Of a stretch of DNA of 6,798 nucleotides, positions 1 through 6,530 are shown piece by piece; positions within the stretch are counted from its first letter, which is position 1, and each line of letters begins with the position of its first letter. Made by a program: the position numbers and the translations under genes. The stretch comes from Planctomycetota bacterium. Its GTDB lineage: Bacteria > Planctomycetota > Planctomycetia > Planctomycetales > Planctomycetaceae. The stretch spans positions 5,137 through 11,934 of the forward strand of contig JAPLOC010000324.1 in assembly GCA_026692825.1 (NCBI GenBank), read 5' to 3'. The notes beneath the pieces are model-generated. The model worked only from the letters and a program-made list of their open reading frames with translations, searched no databases and was not told the DNA's origin.

Positions 1-327
1 GACGGCCGCACGCTCGACGACCCCAATTACATGATCTTCAGTCGGCGAAACTGCAATTATCCCCAGGCGAAATACGGTGTCTGGTGGTTGACTCAATTCC
101 GCCGCTGGGGAATGGTCGACGCCCCCCCAGACTACGATGCGGTCGCCCGCAAGGTTCTGCGCGCCGACCTGTACGAAGAGGCGATGAAGGAGATTGGCTT
201 CGAACACGGCGGACCAAACATGGAACCCGAAACATTGTTCGACGGCGTGACGTTTGATCCCGCGCACCCCGAGGCGTATGCGACAGGATTCACGGTCAAC
301 AGCGTGAAGAACCCGACGACGACCTGA
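1..327 (+). CDS. nrtA: Nitrate ABC transporter substrate-binding protein, NrtA-like (C-terminal part, cut by window edge)
   Basis: The frame is open from base 1 to a TGA at 325-327, giving the last 108 residues; the start lies outside the window. NrtA-family proteins (related to CmpA and NasF) capture nitrate, nitrite or a similar anion outside the inner membrane and deliver it to the NrtB permease. Visible family features are an aromatic stretch with a Trp-Trp pair (YGVWWLTQFRRWG, about residues 27-39), a middle segment RADLYEEAMKEIG, and the ending ETLFDGVTFDPAHPEAY, which closely resembles the tail of cyanobacterial NrtA. The tail ends in a short polar NPTTT. An NrtB-like permease follows 87 bases downstream on the same strand, which supports the call. 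Nitrate specificity, as against nitrite, cyanate or bicarbonate, cannot be fixed from this fragment because most of the ligand pocket is outside the window. Confidence 0.85.
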   Translation, partial: DGRTLDDPNYMIFSRRNCNYPQAKYGVWWLTQFRRWGMVDAPPDYDAVARKVLRADLYEEAMKEIGFEHGGPNMEPETLFDGVTFDPAHPEAYATGFTVNSVKNPTTT

Positions 328-414
328 GTCGGGAGTTGTATGCGTTACTTAAATCGGACGGCAGGGGGCTGACGCCACCCCGCTCGCCAGGACCATTCGC
401 CCTCTCGATGTCTT

Positions 415-1203
415 ATGAATGACCGACGTTTTCCTTTCGACTGGCTGCTGCTGCCGCTCGTGGCGCTTGTGGCCTGCGGGCTGTTGTGGAGTCTCTCTTC
501 CGCGACCTGGGCCAAGAGCCTTCCCTCGCCGCTGAAGACATGGGAGATGAGCAAGCCCTACGTGTTGCAGCCGTTCGCGAAACGGGGCGAACTGGATCAG
601 GGGGTGTTGCGGTTCGCCTGGTATTCGCTGGTTCTCGTGGCGAAGGGATACTCACTCGCGCTCTTGGCGGGGGTGCCGCTGGGTTTGCTGTTGGGAATGT
701 CGAAGATCTTCACTCGGGGATTCGATCCCATCATTCAGATCCTGCGTCCCGTATCGCCGCTCGCGTGGTTGCCGTTGGGATTGATTCTGTTCCAGAAGTC
801 CGAGCCGGCGGCGGTCTTCACGATCGCCATCTGTTCGATGTGGCCGACCGTCTTAAACACCGCCGTCGGTGTGCGGGCGGTTCCCCAAGATTACTTAAAC
901 GTCGGGCGGGTGCTGCAATTCACCCGCTGGCAGATGCTGTCGAAGATTCTGCTTCCCGCGACGCTCCCCTATATGTTCACCGGCTTTCGGCTCAGCCTGG
1001 GAATCGCCTGGCTGGTGATCGTCGCCGCGGAAATGCTGACGGGCGTTCCCGGCGTCGGTGGATTCTTGTGGCAGGAATACAACAGTCTGATCTATGAACA
1101 CATCATCCTGTGCATTCTCACGATCGGCCTCGTCGGCTTCGTTCTCGATCGGTTGATGAGCCTGATCGAATCCCGCTTCCGGACTCCCGATCTCGCTCGG
1201 TAG
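415..1203 (+). CDS. nrtB: Nitrate ABC transporter permease, NrtB-like
   Basis: This 262-residue inner-membrane permease forms the translocation pore of the importer, probably as a homodimer. A first hydrophobic helix lies at about residues 10-28, followed by an extracytoplasmic stretch. Further helices lie near 68-94, 113-127, 132-150, 190-206 and 229-246. The loop that couples permeases to ATPases (EAA loop) is visible at about 158-190, including DYLNVGRVLQFTRWQMLSK and LLPATLPYMFTGFRL. It is followed by AWLVIVAAEMLTG, a stretch very typical of NrtB/SsuC/TauC-type permeases and closest to NrtB. Length is normal for the family. ATG 415 is chosen because an in-frame TGA at 370-372 leaves no earlier ATG. 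No clear Shine-Dalgarno sequence precedes it (CCCTCTCGATGTCTT). It sits 87 bases after the binding-protein gene and 69 bases before the first ATPase gene, all on one strand. Confidence 0.93.
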   Translation: MNDRRFPFDWLLLPLVALVACGLLWSLSSATWAKSLPSPLKTWEMSKPYVLQPFAKRGELDQGVLRFAWYSLVLVAKGYSLALLAGVPLGLLLGMSKIFTRGFDPIIQILRPVSPLAWLPLGLILFQKSEPAAVFTIAICSMWPTVLNTAVGVRAVPQDYLNVGRVLQFTRWQMLSKILLPATLPYMFTGFRLSLGIAWLVIVAAEMLTGVPGVGGFLWQEYNSLIYEHIILCILTIGLVGFVLDRLMSLIESRFRTPDLAR

Positions 1204-1272
1204 GACGCCCCGTGGGTCTCGGAACCGTCCGCGTTTCAGGAAGCTCAAGTCACTCAACTCTCCGTGTGTTCC

Positions 1273-2121
1273 ATGCCCCCTCCGTTGCTGCAACTGACCG
1301 GCGTCGCGAAGAGCTTTCGCCGCGGTCGCGACAACCTGTCGGTTCTGCATGACATCAACCTGAACGTCGATCGCGGCGAATTCGTCGCGATCGTCGGCTT
1401 TTCAGGCAGCGGCAAGACCACCCTCATCTCGCTGATCGCCGGGCTGATTGCGCCCGACGCTGGCAAGATCCTGGTCGCGGATCGACCCGTTGTCGGCCCG
1501 GGGCTGGATCGCGGAGTCGTGTTCCAGAACTACTCGCTGCTTCCCTGGCTGACCGTTTTCGAGAACGTCGCCTTGGCGGTCGAACAGGCGTTTCCCAACT
1601 GGCCGTTTGAGAAACGCTGTCGCCACATCGAGCGGTTCATCGAGATGGTGAATCTGACCCCCGCTCGGGGGAAGCGTCCGGCAGAGCTTTCGGGGGGAAT
1701 GCGACAACGAGTCTCCGTCGCCCGCGCGCTGGCGGTCGAGCCAGAGATTCTATTGCTCGACGAACCACTGGGAGCCCTGGACGCGCTCACTCGTGCGACG
1801 CTGCAGGACGAGATCGAACGGATCTGGGAGCGCGACCGCAAGACGGTCGTGCTGATCACCAACGATCTCGATGAAGCGATGCTGCTGGCCGACCGAATTG
1901 TACCGCTGACCGCAGGCCCCCGGGCGACGCTGGGGCCTTCGTTCGCGGTTCCCGCCGATCGACCCCGTGACCGTCAAAACGTCGCCCGCGCGCCGGAGTT
2001 CAAACAGTTGCGTCGCGAGCTGACCGAGTGGTTGCTGACGGTCGCTCGTGGCAAACCAATGCGCGGCGATCATAAAGAAACGTCGACGCCTCAGGTGTCA
2101 CTCGTGAGAGAAGCCGTATGA
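1273..2121 (+). CDS. nrtC: Nitrate ABC transporter ATP-binding protein 1, NrtC-like without the NrtA-like domain
   Basis: This 282-residue cytoplasmic ATPase would power the importer. Motifs, numbered from ATG 1273: Walker A GFSGSGKTT (42-50), Q-loop Gln85 in VVFQNYSLLPWL, signature LSGGMRQRV (139-147), Walker B ILLLDEP (159-165) and D-loop GALD (167-170). The switch position reads LITNDLDEA, so Asn197 replaces the usual histidine. A family-typical segment, ADRPRDR, lies at 228-234, and a polar tail of about 35 residues follows. Cyanobacterial NrtC is about 660 residues because an NrtA-like domain is fused at the C-terminus; that domain is absent here. In-frame GTG 1264 would add three residues (VCS); ATG 1273 is preferred because MPPPLLQLTGV begins close to the usual ABC start. 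Neither has a clear Shine-Dalgarno sequence. The stop overlaps the next gene (ATGA). The nrtC name follows gene order; it could equally be called a NasD/NrtD homologue. Confidence 0.92.
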   Translation: MPPPLLQLTGVAKSFRRGRDNLSVLHDINLNVDRGEFVAIVGFSGSGKTTLISLIAGLIAPDAGKILVADRPVVGPGLDRGVVFQNYSLLPWLTVFENVALAVEQAFPNWPFEKRCRHIERFIEMVNLTPARGKRPAELSGGMRQRVSVARALAVEPEILLLDEPLGALDALTRATLQDEIERIWERDRKTVVLITNDLDEAMLLADRIVPLTAGPRATLGPSFAVPADRPRDRQNVARAPEFKQLRRELTEWLLTVARGKPMRGDHKETSTPQVSLVREAV

Positions 2122-2891
2122 ATTCCGTCATTGAGCGCTACCTCGAACTGTGGCGGATCACCAAGACCTACGACAGTCCCGCCGGCCCGGTGAATGTCGT
2201 TCAAGACTTCAATCTGACCATAAGGCAGGGGGAATTCGTCTCGCTGATCGGCCATTCGGGTTGCGGCAAGTCAACGGTGCTGTCGATGGTCGCCGGCCTC
2301 AGCGACTATTCGGCGGGAGGAATCGTACTCGCCGGCCGGGAAATCTCGGGCCCTGGTCCCGATCGGGGTGTCGTATTTCAATCTCCCTCGTTGCTCCCCT
2401 GGCTCACGGCCCTTGAAAACGTGACTCTCGGCGTCCGACAGGTTCGTCGCGAGGCGAGCCGGTCCGCGGTGGACGAGATCGCGGTCCGGAGTCTGACTCT
2501 CGTCGGGTTGGGGGACTCGCTCGACCAGCGGCCGGGGGAATTGTCGCAAGGAATGCGGCAGCGTGTGGCGCTGGCGCGAGCTTTTGCGCTGGATCCCAAA
2601 TTGCTGCTGCTCGACGAGCCGTTCGGCATGCTCGATTCGTTAACCCGTATGGAATTGCAGCAGGTGCTGATTGACCTGTGGATGAGCGACCGGAAGACCG
2701 CTTTGATGGTCACGCACGATGTCGACGAGGCGCTGTTATTGTCGGACCGCATCGTGATGATGACGAACGGCCCCGAAGCAACGGTGGGGGGCATCCTGGA
2801 GATTCCGTTCGCCAGGCCCAGAGATCGGGCAACGCTGCTGGACGATCCCGAATTCTCGCGACTTAAGGGGGATCTGCTGCGATTTCTCTAG
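2118..2891 (+). CDS. nrtD: Nitrate ABC transporter ATP-binding protein 2, NrtD-like
   Basis: This 257-residue cytoplasmic ATPase is the likely partner of the preceding one in a heterodimer. All motifs are canonical: Walker A GHSGCGKST (45-53), Q-loop Gln88 in VVFQSPSLLPWL, signature LSQGMRQRV (142-150), Walker B LLLLDEP (162-168), D-loop GMLD (170-173) and H-loop His200 in MVTHDVDEA. The ending includes EIPFARPRDR and DDPEFSRLKGDLLRFL, typical of NrtD-type proteins, and length is normal. The start ATG 2118 overlaps the previous stop as ATGA, and a purine-rich GAGAGAAG lies a few bases upstream, so translation is probably coupled. Because this subunit keeps the switch histidine that its partner lacks, it probably supplies the normal hydrolysis-competent Walker B/H-loop set of the pair; that is inferred from general ABC mechanism. 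It is the last gene of the operon. The next gene is convergent, and I see no strong terminator directly after the stop. Confidence 0.94.
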   Translation: MNSVIERYLELWRITKTYDSPAGPVNVVQDFNLTIRQGEFVSLIGHSGCGKSTVLSMVAGLSDYSAGGIVLAGREISGPGPDRGVVFQSPSLLPWLTALENVTLGVRQVRREASRSAVDEIAVRSLTLVGLGDSLDQRPGELSQGMRQRVALARAFALDPKLLLLDEPFGMLDSLTRMELQQVLIDLWMSDRKTALMVTHDVDEALLLSDRIVMMTNGPEATVGGILEIPFARPRDRATLLDDPEFSRLKGDLLRFL

Positions 2892-2910
2892 GTAAATCTC
2901 AGAAAAGGGG

Positions 2911-3129
2911 TCACTTGACCGGACGCAGGTAATTTGGGCCGAAAGAACGACTTGGGGCAACAGCACCAGCAATCGGCTGAGCGCGGGCAGGAACTTTTTG
3001 CAAATCGATTCCCTCGGCCGCAAAACTATTGTCTGCACACGCCGCGAGTGAAGGCGTGGAGTAATTCCTCGGCTTTCGTCCACCAGCGGCAACGTCAGGG
3101 GCACCCATCTTTCCGCCGGGGCCGCCCAT
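2911..3129 (-). CDS. Doubtful small ORF downstream of the 698-residue gene
   Basis: A 72-codon minus-strand frame starts at ATG 3129, only a few bases after the stop of the large minus-strand gene. GAGGG sits about four bases ahead of the ATG, which is a plausible ribosome binding site. The product would begin MGGPGGKMGAP and be rich in Ala, Pro and Arg, with no recognisable domain, membrane segment or signal peptide. The Gly-rich start echoes the style of the large protein's linker, so it could be a real short operon partner. Against this, composition looks like non-coding DNA, a competing minus-strand frame is also open over most of the region, and no family is recognised. I consider it more likely spurious than real. 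Confidence 0.2.
   Translation of the reverse strand: MGGPGGKMGAPDVAAGGRKPRNYSTPSLAACADNSFAAEGIDLQKVPARAQPIAGAVAPSRSFGPNYLRPVK
3038..3058. repeat. Inverted repeat in convergent intergenic region
   Basis: CACGCC at 3038-3043 and GGCGTG at 3053-3058 are perfect complements separated by nine bases (GCGAGTGAA). There is no T-run on either strand, so this is not a standard intrinsic terminator. Its place between convergent genes fits a weak transcription stop or an RNA 3' end hairpin, but a chance dyad of this size is possible. Confidence 0.35.
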
Positions 3130-3135
3130 AATCCC

Positions 3136-5232
3136 TCACATGCCTCCCTTCAAGGAGTTGCGGCCATGTTTCTTTTTGCCATCCTTGCCGTCTTTGGAAT
3201 TGGCACCGCCGTTCAGGAAGCCGAAGGGACCCGATGACGACGAGGTGGAATCACCCGCCTTCAAGTTCTTGAATTTCTCGTTCTGTTTCTTCAGCTTTTT
3301 GCGGGTATCGTCCAATTCTTCGGTCGAGCCTCCCGCAATCGCCTGAAGTTCACCAAACCGGTTGATGGTGACCGCCTGGTCCATCTGCGATTGCAGGGCG
3401 ACCAGTTGTCTCAGGTCAATTCCCAGATCCGACATCAACGACGACGCCAGCTTTGGGGCGGGAACCGCATCGAGGAACAGATCCTGACTCGCGAAATTCA
3501 CCTTGTCTTTCTTAAAGGTCTGTTGGCCGAGATTCGGGAATTCGACTTCCTTTTCGCCACTGATGTACTGGCCGTACTTGAGCGCCAGAATCGATTCCAC
3601 CCGCGCTCCCACGTCGGTGTCGAACTGCACAACATCCAGTTCCGCGACCCGGTTGGGAGTCGGGGGATTCGCCACTTTATGTACGGCGTATACAATTTCC
3701 TTGGGAGCGATCGACGGGGTCGACGGATTGCTCCACTCCGATTCCCGGGTCTCTCCCTCCGCGACCGAGGCCTGTCGAACGAAATCGGAACCGTGGCTCG
3801 GGTTGGCGATCTCCAGTTTCACGCGGTAGATGTAGCACTCGTTCGGCTCGACATCGAAATCGAAGAACCGCAACATCTGCAACGGGGCGGCACTCATCCC
3901 TCCGCCGACTCCGGCTCCCATCATCCCGGGCAGTCCCGCTCCCGCAATGCCGGGGCGTCCCGACATCGTCGGGCGGTTCGAGGCACCAGCCTCGCCCCAC
4001 GCGCCACCAGGAATTCCTCCAGGCGGTCGCGAGCCAGCCATCCCGCCACCTGCCGTCATGCCGGGGGGCATCACCGAAAGACCCGCGCTTCCACCTCCCA
4101 GGAAACCGGAGACCGCCCCCGCGAACCCTTCACCCGCGAGACTTTGCGCTTTACGCCGCATCCGCTTCGCGTCCTTTTGACCGCGTAACAGTCCCTTGCG
4201 CTTTCGGCCACCTTCTTCGTCTTCGCCCGCCAAAATTTCCGCCGCCGCAGCATTCTTGGCTTCCTCGACCTCGCGCGCTCTCGCGTCGTGAGTTGGAATC
4301 CGCGGGTGGACAACATACCGTGGATCCCAGTCTTCATCCGGTCGCTTCGGCAACACGGCGCAGAAGAGGTAATCCAGGTATTCGTCCGGCACCAAGTCGG
4401 CTTCAGCGAATTCGACATACTTCAGGTGTTCCAACGAACTTTTCACCGAAACCTCTTTCCATTCTCCCGCCCACGGATCGGGGCCAGGAATGGCCCGTTT
4501 GCGCTCCAGCTTAAAGTCGCTGTATGTGAGAGCGGAATCGGCCTTCGCCAGTGTCTCCTGGTGCAACGCCTTCCGGAACTTCTCGAGCTGAGCTTTTCGG
4601 TCGACAATCCCCGTAATCACAATCGCCCGCTTGCCCCGCGATTTGAAGGCCCCCATGGCTGCGGCCGCCCCCGCTCCGCCACCCGCGTCATTGGCGGCCG
4701 CCGCGAATTTGTCGAGGTCGCCACTCTTGGGCTTGCTGCGATCTTTCGGCTTTTTGTCCGCCGCACGGGAGGAACCCGCCGCCGGCTTCGTGGTCGGTTC
4801 CTCCACCGCTTCCGGGGGAACCTCCTCGATCACAGGAAACTCAATCGCATGGGTGATCAATTCCAGGGCGGCGACCACTTCGACTTCGTCGGCCGGCTGC
4901 TGGTAGATGTTGATCTTGGGCGAGAGCGGAATCTGGTAGTTGTAGGCTCCCAGTTCCAGTGCTGACAGATACCGGGCGGTCTCATTTTCCGCCGTCGCAA
5001 CCACGTACTTTTCGCGCTCCGCACCCGGCCAGCGGTTCGACTGCAGTTGATCCTGAACCTTCTTCGCCTCGGTTTCCATGTCGAACGGGGTTTTGGAATA
5101 CCCCCCCCAACGGGTCATCGCGAGGCAGAGCAAAGCGATCGTACCCGCGACACCCATCCCCACTTTCTCGCCATGCGCCAGAAAGAAGGCTCTGTAATCG
5201 AATGACTTGAACTTCGACAGATATTTGTTCAT
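3136..5232 (-). CDS. Single-pass membrane protein with Gly/Met/Pro-rich linker, planctomycete-type, function unknown
   Basis: This 698-residue protein has no function I can assign. After a short basic N-terminus there is one hydrophobic helix at about residues 24-41, suggesting a signal anchor with the rest outside the cytoplasm. Residues 42-135 form a mixed-charge domain. A linker rich in Pro, Glu, Lys and Ala follows (136-195). A second domain (200-315) begins RAIVITGIV and carries helical segments. A charged stretch with KRMRRKA (316-365) leads to a long Gly/Met/Pro/Ala-rich linker (366-450). Residues 451-515, with FFDFDVEP, YIYRVKLEIANP and SEWSNPSTPS, look like a fibronectin-III-type beta domain. 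A region at 605-660 may form a coiled coil, and the tail is Ser/Gly/Lys-rich. I remember similar proteins from Planctomycetes near pilus or type II secretion-like genes, but this is recollection. ATG 5232 starts just before the anchor helix; upstream purines (AGAGAACCAGACC) are a weak ribosome site. A broken partner gene lies upstream. Confidence 0.8.
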   Translation of the reverse strand: MNKYLSKFKSFDYRAFFLAHGEKVGMGVAGTIALLCLAMTRWGGYSKTPFDMETEAKKVQDQLQSNRWPGAEREKYVVATAENETARYLSALELGAYNYQIPLSPKINIYQQPADEVEVVAALELITHAIEFPVIEEVPPEAVEEPTTKPAAGSSRAADKKPKDRSKPKSGDLDKFAAAANDAGGGAGAAAAMGAFKSRGKRAIVITGIVDRKAQLEKFRKALHQETLAKADSALTYSDFKLERKRAIPGPDPWAGEWKEVSVKSSLEHLKYVEFAEADLVPDEYLDYLFCAVLPKRPDEDWDPRYVVHPRIPTHDARAREVEEAKNAAAAEILAGEDEEGGRKRKGLLRGQKDAKRMRRKAQSLAGEGFAGAVSGFLGGGSAGLSVMPPGMTAGGGMAGSRPPGGIPGGAWGEAGASNRPTMSGRPGIAGAGLPGMMGAGVGGGMSAAPLQMLRFFDFDVEPNECYIYRVKLEIANPSHGSDFVRQASVAEGETRESEWSNPSTPSIAPKEIVYAVHKVANPPTPNRVAELDVVQFDTDVGARVESILALKYGQYISGEKEVEFPNLGQQTFKKDKVNFASQDLFLDAVPAPKLASSLMSDLGIDLRQLVALQSQMDQAVTINRFGELQAIAGGSTEELDDTRKKLKKQNEKFKNLKAGDSTSSSSGPFGFLNGGANSKDGKDGKKKHGRNSLKGGM

Positions 5233-5362
5233 GGTCTGGTTCTCTGCGACCTCTCACCAAAATACGGGGAGGGGAAAAACTGCGCGTGTCGATTCTGGTT
5301 TGAACGAATCGGAACAGGCACGGGAATTGGGATTGATGGGGTAGACGATTCCGGTCGGCCTG
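5233..5362. other. Leader region of the 698-residue gene
   Basis: These 130 bases separate the large minus-strand gene from the broken gene upstream of it. On the minus strand they read as a pyrimidine-rich stretch containing CAGTTTTTCCCCTCCCC and then GTGAGAGGTCGCAGAGAACCAGACC before the ATG. The spacing is long enough for a promoter of its own, but I cannot recognise a convincing -35/-10 pair. No hairpin with a T-run is visible. Confidence 0.4.
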
Positions 5363-5976
5363 CTATTTGGGGGTGGCGGAATCGGTCGGGGCTGGTGTCG
5401 TCGCCGCTGATGGAGTCTCGCTCAAAGTGTTGACCCCCGGCTCCGGAGGGGCCTCACCGGCCGCTGGTGTGGAAACGTCGGCATAAGCCGCGAGCGTCGC
5501 GTCGGCCGCCGCTGGAATCTCCGCTGGCCTGCTTTCCGATCCATCGGCGACCGTCTCCGCCGGGACATCACCAGGCTGCACTGAGGAATCAGCCGGACTG
5601 GAACCCGTCCGGTCGTACTCTGCGTCGCTGAACGGATTTCAAAGTCTCAGGTTGCGGTTCGATTGTGACGATGTGGCAGCCGTGACGACTTGGCTGGTGT
5701 GGCCGCCCCCGAACTGGTCGCGGGATCCACCTTGGGTGCGTCGGGATCCGCCGGCAACCGTTTCTCGAGCGGAGTCTCCTGCCACACAAATTGAATCGTG
5801 AACGCATTCCGCTCGATCTTCACACCGGTCGACGCATCCGTCGCGTCCTTGAGCTTTTTGCCTGACTTCATTTTGGGCTTCGTCGCCAATCCAAATGTAT
5901 ACGTGCGTGCGCTTTCATGTGGCCAAAATCGCAAGGCTGGCTGGTGGGTGACCCCAGACTTGGACCGTTGGCGTAC
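5363..5976 (-). pseudogene. Broken gene remnant (5'-truncated, frame-disrupted), probable former operon partner of the 698-residue gene
   Basis: Coding-like peptide is spread over different minus-strand frames. From an in-frame TAA at 5977-5979 to a TGA at 5647-5649 one frame reads a basic segment (GLATKPKMKSGKKLKDATD), then VKIERNAFTIQFVWQETPL and a Pro/Asp/Ala-rich stretch. A second frame briefly gives HIVTIEPQPETLK near 5645-5685. A third, starting after a TGA at 5639-5641, gives NPFSDAEYDRTG and then a long Pro/Ala/Glu/Thr-rich tail to a TAG at 5363-5365. The matching style of the tails suggests one original protein of at least about 200 residues broken by one or two frameshifts or by a frameshift plus a stop. 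No convincing start or N-terminal domain remains at the upstream end. Alternatives are sequencing indels in a GC-rich tract, or two short real ORFs using GTG/TTG starts. I do not recognise the family; FTIQFVWQ recalls the C-terminal end of inner-membrane assembly proteins seen in Planctomycetes. Confidence 0.55.
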
Positions 5977-5996
5977 TTACAGTCGTTGAAATAGGC

Positions 5997-6024
5997 GCCC
6001 CCCCCGCGCACTCCGCCCGGGGGC
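5997..6024 (-). terminator. GC-rich hairpin after the DUF1801 gene
   Basis: On the plus strand GCCCCC (5997-6002) and GGGGGC (6019-6024) are complementary with a 16-base spacer. Read on the minus strand the hairpin begins at the last base of the TAG stop of the DUF1801 gene, where a terminator would sit. It is followed by GCGCCTATTTC rather than a clean T-run, so termination is plausible but not assured. The run of eight C bases at 5998-6005 lets the stem pair in several registers. Confidence 0.45.
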
Positions 6025-6419
6025 TACTTCAATCGCTCGAGTTTGCCTTTTCGTTTCACGATGGACTTGTAGTCCCACTGGATCTCGATCGCTTTCTTGA
6101 GCCACCGCTCAAGATCGCCGACCGTCACCTGATCTTTGGAAGTGTACCTCGCTTCGGCAGCCTTGAAACTCCCTTCGGGCTTCAAACCCGGCTCGTCGAA
6201 GGATTGGCCGCTCCAGAACAGGAGACGAACGCAATCCTTGAGCTTGCTATAGCCGACAATCGGATTTCCCTCGAGGAACCACACTGGGTGCCGATGCCAA
6301 ATTTTGTTCTCGGCACCCGGCAGGTGTTGATCGATGGTCTTCGAGAGGGCGTCGCAAATACGCTTGTCGCCAGCCGATTGCGACGCGTTGTAGTCGCGGA
6401 TGTCTTTGTGAATTGGCAT
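6024..6419 (-). CDS. DUF1801 domain protein (YdhG-like fold)
   Basis: This 131-residue, probably cytoplasmic protein spans a DUF1801 domain across most of its length. Diagnostic parts are the helix ending in LPGAENKIWHRHPVWFLEG (about 33-51), the strand pair NPIVGYSKLKDCVRLLFWSG (52-71) and the late segment VGDLERWLKKAIEIQ (100-114). The C-terminus is strongly basic (KSIVKRKGKLERLK). DUF1801 proteins share a frataxin-like alpha/beta fold. Some relatives have been proposed to handle iron or stress, but the function of this branch is unknown and I claim none. ATG 6419 is chosen over an earlier in-frame start at 6491 because AAGGA lies six to seven bases before it and because the 24 extra upstream residues (rich in Arg and Asn) do not resemble the family. 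It seems to be a single-gene unit, upstream of and on the same strand as the broken gene, separated from it by a GC-rich hairpin. Confidence 0.88.
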   Translation of the reverse strand: MPIHKDIRDYNASQSAGDKRICDALSKTIDQHLPGAENKIWHRHPVWFLEGNPIVGYSKLKDCVRLLFWSGQSFDEPGLKPEGSFKAAEARYTSKDQVTVGDLERWLKKAIEIQWDYKSIVKRKGKLERLK

Positions 6420-6530
6420 GCGATTCCTTCGGTTGCGTTGGGGTGAAAGGTAACACGTCGCTCGGGACGCGTCAAATTTTTCCTGGGACAATTCTCGTCA
6501 TTTCGTTACGGGGAGAATATTCCCATAATA

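Larger units (their letters stand above)
2892..3135. other. Convergent intergenic region, no confident gene
   Basis: This 244-base stretch lies between the stop of the NrtD-like gene and the stop of the 698-residue minus-strand gene. It contains a perfect 6-base inverted repeat at 3038-3058 and a doubtful minus-strand ORF (2911-3129), listed separately. There is no hairpin followed by a T-run, so I cannot place a classical terminator for either converging gene. A weak dyad GGTCA/TGACC with a two-base loop lies near 2920-2931 and is too short to call. Confidence 0.6.

Noticed and set aside
361..401. Possible hairpin between the binding-protein and permease genes (GGGG/CCCC)
   Set aside because: Only four paired bases around CTGACGCCA and no T-run; too weak to call an attenuator or processing site.
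486..1097. Alternative 203-codon plus-strand frame over the permease gene
   Set aside because: The frame at 415-1203 encodes an unmistakable NrtB-like permease; the alternative has the Arg/Gly-rich composition of an out-of-frame reading.
2736..3104. Minus-strand frame of 122 codons across the end of the NrtD-like gene
   Set aside because: It overlaps real coding sequence by more than 150 bases and shows no domain. The hydrophobic patch FLPALSRLLVLLPQVVL is not convincing alone.
3391..4188. Long plus-strand open frame of 265 codons
   Set aside because: It lies entirely antisense to the 698-residue gene. Its translation is rich in Arg, His and Ser without any recognisable domain, as expected for a shadow frame in GC-rich coding DNA.
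4288..4965. Plus-strand open frame of 225 codons
   Set aside because: It is antisense to the same gene and has no coherent domain, while the minus-strand frame over it is continuous with a credible membrane anchor.
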